This document shows positions 60,743 to 64,000 of a stretch of DNA of 64,000 bases, piece after piece. Origin of the DNA: Companilactobacillus nuruki (lineage in GTDB: Bacteria; Bacillota; Bacilli; Lactobacillales; Lactobacillaceae); assembly GCF_002872255.1 (NCBI RefSeq), contig NZ_NIPR01000001.1:1-64000 (forward strand), written 5' to 3'. Position 1 is the first letter of the stretch, and every line of letters begins with the position of its first letter. The notes under the pieces are model-generated. The model saw only the letters and a program-made list of their open reading frames with translations, ran no database searches and had not been told where the DNA came from. Position numbers and translations under genes: made by a program.

Positions 60743-61444
60743 TTACTCTGAATCTGGATCGCGCAAGTAATAGCCAACACCACGGCGAGTCATTAACCAT
60801 TCTGGTTGACTAGGATTATTCTCAATCTTTTCACGTAAACGTCTAACAGTAACATCGACTGTTCTAACATCACCAAAGTAATCATAACCCCAAACAGTTT
60901 GAAGTAGGTGTTCTCGCTTCATTACCTGTCCGATGTGTTGAGCTAGATAGTGCAATAATTCAAATTCACGATGTGTTAATTCAATTTCTTTACCATTTTT
61001 TGTTACTGTATATGCATCTGGGAGAATAGTTAAATCACCAATTTTTATCTCACTGCTCTTAGTATCTTCACTATTAGCATGAGTTTGTGTTCTCAAACGT
61101 GCCTTCACACGTGCAACTAATTCTCTATTAGAGAATGGCTTAGTGACATAATCATCTGCGCCAAGTTCTAGGCCAATAACCTTATCAATCTCGGTATCTT
61201 TAGCCGTTAGCATTATAATTGGAGTATCTTTAGTTTTTCTGATAGTTCTCGCTACTTCAAGACCGTCAATAACTGGAAGCATTAAATCAAGTAAAATTAG
61301 ATCTGGATCGTCCTCATCTACCTTATCTAAAGCCTCTTGTCCATCAAAAGCAGTTATGACTTCGTAGCCTTCATTTTCCAAATTATACTTAACAATATCG
61401 GAAATTGGTTTTTCATCATCTACTACTAGAATTTTTTTAGCCAT
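60743..61444 (-). CDS. walR: response regulator WalR
   Basis: A 233-residue OmpR-family regulator. The receiver has acidic DDE at 9-11, phospho-Asp53 (LLDLML) and Lys of TKPFS; the C-terminal winged helix includes [15 protein letters not shown] and [15 protein letters not shown]. It is the essential regulator of wall metabolism and the first gene of the Wal operon. AAGGAGA precedes the ATG. Confidence 0.97.
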   Translation of the reverse strand: MAKKILVVDDEKPISDIVKYNLENEGYEVITAFDGQEALDKVDEDDPDLILLDLMLPVIDGLEVARTIRKTKDTPIIMLTAKDTEIDKVIGLELGADDYVTKPFSNRELVARVKARLRTQTHANSEDTKSSEIKIGDLTILPDAYTVTKNGKEIELTHREFELLHYLAQHIGQVMKREHLLQTVWGYDYFGDVRTVDVTVRRLREKIENNPSQPEWLMTRRGVGYYLRDPDSE

Positions 61445-61547
61445 ATATATATCTCCTTGACGTGAATATTATACTAGTTATTAGTTATTAAAACAAAAGC
61501 AGCATAAAGCTACCTTAATTTTTTTATGCTTTTTTTTAAAAAAAGCT

Positions 61548-61577
61548 TGTCATAAATTTGAGGCTTATGGTATGATA
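61548..61577 (+). promoter_or_regulatory. tRNA-Lys promoter
   Basis: TTGTCA and TATGAT with an 18-bp spacer, about 45 bp upstream of the tRNA. Confidence 0.55.
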
Positions 61578-61622
61578 TATCTCGTTGGTTGAGAGAGATA
61601 CGATATCAACAACAAGATACAT

Positions 61623-61695
61623 GGGTGGTTAGCTCAGCTGGCAGAGCAACGGACTCTTAATCCGTGGGTCTGGGGTTCGATCCCCCAACCACCCA
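61623..61695 (+). tRNA. tRNA-Lys (anticodon CTT)
   Basis: A 73-nt cloverleaf with acceptor stem GGGTGGT/ACCACCC, D-loop TTAGCTCAGCTGGC, anticodon stem ACGGA/TCCGT with loop CTCTTAA (anticodon CTT), T-loop GGTTCGATCC and discriminator A. CCA is not encoded. It decodes AAG. Confidence 0.96.
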
Positions 61696-61708
61696 TAATA
61701 TATCGCTT

Positions 61709-61755
61709 AACCGATTTTACAGGGTTTCAAAACCTTGATATTATCGGTTTTTTTA
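61709..61755 (+). terminator. intrinsic terminator after tRNA-Lys
   Basis: AACCGAT pairs with ATCGGTT with an inner AGGGTTT/AAACCTT-type stem; a T run follows. Confidence 0.8.
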
Positions 61756-62215
61756 TTGCTTTAATTTCATTATGTTTCATCTAATTTTATAGGTAAGTTA
61801 CCACAGATTATCAAAAATATAATATACTGCTGGGACGGGAAAGGTTGCTAGTCATAGGACTAACAGTCTTTTTTATTTTGCAGATAATTATATTAACATC
61901 ATTAGATTACTTATTACAGCAATTTGAATCAGATCGTACTATTAGGGATATTAATTCTTTTGAAATTACCAGGTATACCTTTCACAGCTGTACCCACTCG
62001 TAGATATGAATTTTTACTAAAAATTACACTTTAAGCTGCACCACGTTATTGACCCCATACTGTATTTGTTTATAATCATAAAAATTAGTTCCAGAAAAAT
62101 ACCAGTCTAGTAATTATTTATACTTACTAGACTGGTATTTTTATTATTTTTAAATCAAACTATTAACTATCTATTTCAATAATAATCGATCTATGAATCC
62201 ATTCTCATTAAGACC
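61756..62215. other. intergenic region with terminator-like hairpins
   Basis: No gene recognised. A TATAAT at 61818-61823 followed by a small hairpin TAGTC/GACTA and T6 at 61849-61876 could make a roughly 50-nt RNA, weakly supported. At 62095-62143 AAAAATACCAGTCTAGTAA pairs with its complement, a strong terminator for the 62216 gene. Confidence 0.5.
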
Positions 62216-62755
62216 CTAAACAAAAATCAATTTCTGAATCCTAATATCATATTCTCCAATTTCCCAATCAGCCGTTTCAAAGTGCATAGCTGAGGGAACC
62301 AAGGCAATTGTCTTTCCCGAATACTTAGCCAAAAATCGATCATAATAACCGCCACCAAAACCAACTCGATAATTAGAATCCTTTGCAAAAGCCAATCCAG
62401 GAACCAAAACTAGATCTGGTTCTTGATTAACTAATTTTTCATTATATTTTGGTTCTGGAATACCATAATCACTAACCACTAAGTCCTCATAATTAGTAAA
62501 TGGTAAAAAAGCCATTTGTCGATGTGGCATAGTCTTTGGTAAATAGACCATTTTCCCATCAGACAGAGCCTTTTCAATAATAGGCTTAGTTGGAACTTCA
62601 AATAAATTACTAATCGTTGTAGCAATAGATTTGGATTGTTTCCATTCGGCAGTTTCTACCAATTTATCTAATAACTTGATACCTTCATCAGCCGTTGTAG
62701 ATTTATTTTTACTCAATAGTTTTATCTGTTGTTTGCGTAATATCTTTTTATCTAT
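62216..62755 (-). CDS. 5-formyltetrahydrofolate cyclo-ligase, apparent ATA start
   Basis: The family motif GFGGGYYDRFLAKY is present with KMVYLPKTMPHRQM and EPDLVLVPGLAF. It converts 5-formyl-THF to 5,10-methenyl-THF using ATP. The usual N-terminus (DKKILRKQQIKLL) is in frame upstream of the first standard start (TTG at 62716) and begins at an ATA codon, with GGGGG 8 nt before it. From the ATA the protein has 179 residues, the normal length; from the TTG it would be 166 and lack helix 1. Confidence 0.85.
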   Translation of the reverse strand: MDKKILRKQQIKLLSKNKSTTADEGIKLLDKLVETAEWKQSKSIATTISNLFEVPTKPIIEKALSDGKMVYLPKTMPHRQMAFLPFTNYEDLVVSDYGIPEPKYNEKLVNQEPDLVLVPGLAFAKDSNYRVGFGGGYYDRFLAKYSGKTIALVPSAMHFETADWEIGEYDIRIQKLIFV

Positions 62756-62893
62756 GATTTCATCCCCCTAAAACTCTGTTACTAAAACCATACCCCATTC
62801 AATTGAATCTTCATAGAAAAATCATACATAAATTATCCGATATTCAAAAATTTTTATTACTATATAATTAACAATTAATTTGGAGGAAATTTT

Positions 62894-63238
62894 ATGCTAA
62901 ATTTAAAAAACATAACTCATAACAATCCTACAGATACTGGTGTAGTTATTGAAAATAAAGACCTAAACTCAAAAAGCAATCAAATTACCATTAAAATAAA
63001 TAATTTTAAATATATCCCTAACGATGGGACACATTACCTTGTTTCTTTCCGTGGTGTAGGTCGTTCTAACAGACAATTTCATACATTAGAATTGCAAAAC
63101 GTTCCTGATGAAAATAATTTACTTACTTTTAATTTTTCAAATTCAGATCATCTGAATAAAGACCTAAGCTTACTTACTCCTGGTGTTAGAGTAAAAGTTA
63201 GAGGTCCAATTGTTAATTCTACTAAGGAAGCCTGCTAA
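62894..63238 (+). CDS. hypothetical protein
   Basis: A 114-residue protein beginning MLNLKNITHNNPTDTG, with GGAGGAA 7 nt before the ATG. It is soluble, beta-rich and without signal peptide: alternating polar strands such as NQITIKINNFKY, HYLVSFRGVG and TPGVRVKVRGPIV. No family recognised. It is monocistronic between divergent and same-direction neighbours. Confidence 0.6.
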   Translation: MLNLKNITHNNPTDTGVVIENKDLNSKSNQITIKINNFKYIPNDGTHYLVSFRGVGRSNRQFHTLELQNVPDENNLLTFNFSNSDHLNKDLSLLTPGVRVKVRGPIVNSTKEAC

Positions 63239-63314
63239 TTAATTTAACAATTAGAATGGAATCTTTACTTGACCAATTGTATTATTAATAAAAAGTCAGA
63301 AAGAAGTCCTTCAT

Positions 63315-63857
63315 ATGTTATCCTACACAGTTACCTCCGATATCAAACTAGCTGTACCAAGACCCATCCTCGATGGTCCCAAATTATTCAAGTTATTAAA
63401 CAGTGATCGTAAATTCTTCGGTTACTATTTACCTTGGGTAAAATTCACTAAAACTGCGACTGATGAAATCAAATTTCTTCAATCTACCAACAAACATCTT
63501 GGAACTGGTGACTCTTTAAACTTAATCATTTGGTTTAAAGAACAAATTGCTGGAATGATTAGTTTTAATCATTTTGAAAAATCTAGAAACAGCGCTGACA
63601 TTGGTTATTGGTTAGGCAAAGATTTTCAAGGTAAGGGTATTATTACCCAAGCAGTCAAGGGACTATGTGACTTAGGATTTCAAGACTACGACTTAAATAG
63701 AGTTATTATTGTTGCCGCTATTGATAACAAACCTAGTAACGCCGTTGCCCAACATGCTGGTTTCCATCTTGAAGGGACTTTACGTCAAAATGAACCTTTG
63801 GATGACGGCTTTCATGATGAAAATATCTATAGTTTTTTGAAAGATGAGTGGAAATAA
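63315..63857 (+). CDS. GNAT acetyltransferase (RimJ/RimL type)
   Basis: A 180-residue protein with a GNAT fold: LNLIIWFKEQIAGMISFN, IGYWLGKDFQGKGIITQAVKGLC (acetyl-CoA loop QGKGI), VIIVAAIDNKPSNAVAQHAGFHLEGTLR. The family acetylates N-termini of ribosomal proteins or small amines. The DUF1905 gene follows after 2 bp, so they are co-transcribed. Confidence 0.92.
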   Translation: MLSYTVTSDIKLAVPRPILDGPKLFKLLNSDRKFFGYYLPWVKFTKTATDEIKFLQSTNKHLGTGDSLNLIIWFKEQIAGMISFNHFEKSRNSADIGYWLGKDFQGKGIITQAVKGLCDLGFQDYDLNRVIIVAAIDNKPSNAVAQHAGFHLEGTLRQNEPLDDGFHDENIYSFLKDEWK

Positions 63858-63859
63858 TT

Positions 63860-64000
63860 ATGGTCGACAAAATATATGAATTTCAAACTGTTATTCAAGC
63901 ATCTCAAATTGGCAAAGATGGCGCTTTTGTTGAATTTCCTTATGATATCCGGCAAGAATTTGGTAAGGGACGCGTGAAAGTTCATGCCACCTTTGATGGA
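63860..64000 (+). CDS. DUF1905 domain protein, 3' end outside window
   Basis: Starts MVDKIYEFQTVIQAS two bases after the acetyltransferase stop. The visible 47 residues include GAFVEFPYDIRQEFGKGRVK and HATFDG, the typical DUF1905 N-terminal pattern. Function unknown; often fused to a YdeI-like domain. Confidence 0.8.
   Translation, partial: MVDKIYEFQTVIQASQIGKDGAFVEFPYDIRQEFGKGRVKVHATFDG

Noticed and set aside
61818-61876. Short RNA between tRNA-Lys and the folate gene
   Set aside because: The hairpin has only five strong pairs and no comparison copy; too weak to list as a gene.

Overview
The window reads as one low-GC Gram-positive chromosome segment from the Lactobacillaceae. Evidence: strong AGGAGG-type ribosome sites, T-box and PyrR leaders, MntH, D-2-hydroxyacid dehydrogenases, SLAP-type surface repeats, a CIRCE-controlled Hsp20 and a plantaricin-like bacteriocin locus. 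Companilactobacillus or a close relative is my best guess, but no rRNA or species marker is present. The walR-walK-walH-walI-walJ-htrA-rlmH block at 53.4-61.4 kb is normally close to oriC, which suggests an origin-proximal position.

Layout. 1-12.7 kb: an accessory class II bacteriocin locus, nearly all on the minus strand. It has a pheromone precursor, a PlnB-like kinase, a LytTR regulator, a C39-peptidase ABC exporter with its HlyD-like partner, three double-glycine peptides missed by ordinary ORF calling, immunity genes, an IS150-type remnant and several frameshifted immunity genes. Six sites carry CGTTAATAT-type repeats, mostly 20 bp apart and placed at a fixed distance from a -10 box, so the locus looks like one autoinduced regulon. 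Regulation and export are intact while several immunity genes are broken.

12.7-20.5 kb: ordinary genes, including mntH, a Fic-like protein lacking the catalytic histidine, a TerC-family protein, an amino-acid permease, a DUF488-AraC pair and hsp20. 20.5-22.2 kb: three copies of a C-rich, terminator-ended RNA-like element around a LacI-family gene. Two copies have 11-bp-periodic TTCAYA hexamers upstream of their -10 box. 22-36.9 kb: menG, a histidine phosphatase, a PyrR-attenuated uracil permease, class III fbp, an aldo/keto reductase, two ApbE-like genes, a purine permease, pepD, a greA paralogue, an EamA transporter and two D-2-hydroxyacid dehydrogenases.

36.9-53.4 kb: a methionine-type T-box with a methionine synthase-like gene, a CcpA-site-controlled 22-residue peptide ending in FDWW, two YxeA-like proteins, MarR/MFS pairs, a GGDEF protein, a nucleoside hydrolase, and a cysteine synthase-family gene preceded by a leader peptide with three consecutive Cys codons plus a terminator (an apparent ribosome-mediated attenuator). 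A SLAP surface protein and a PhzF protein follow. 53.4-64 kb: rlmH, a cluster of DnaA boxes, htrA, the Wal operon, tRNA-Lys, 5-formyl-THF cyclo-ligase with an apparent ATA start, an unknown gene, a GNAT acetyltransferase and a truncated DUF1905 gene.

The strongest candidates for undescribed biology are the Cys-codon attenuator, the C-rich RNA family with its periodic upstream boxes, the FDWW peptide, and the full set of pheromone-controlled bacteriocin genes. All calls come from reading the sequence; no database search was possible.
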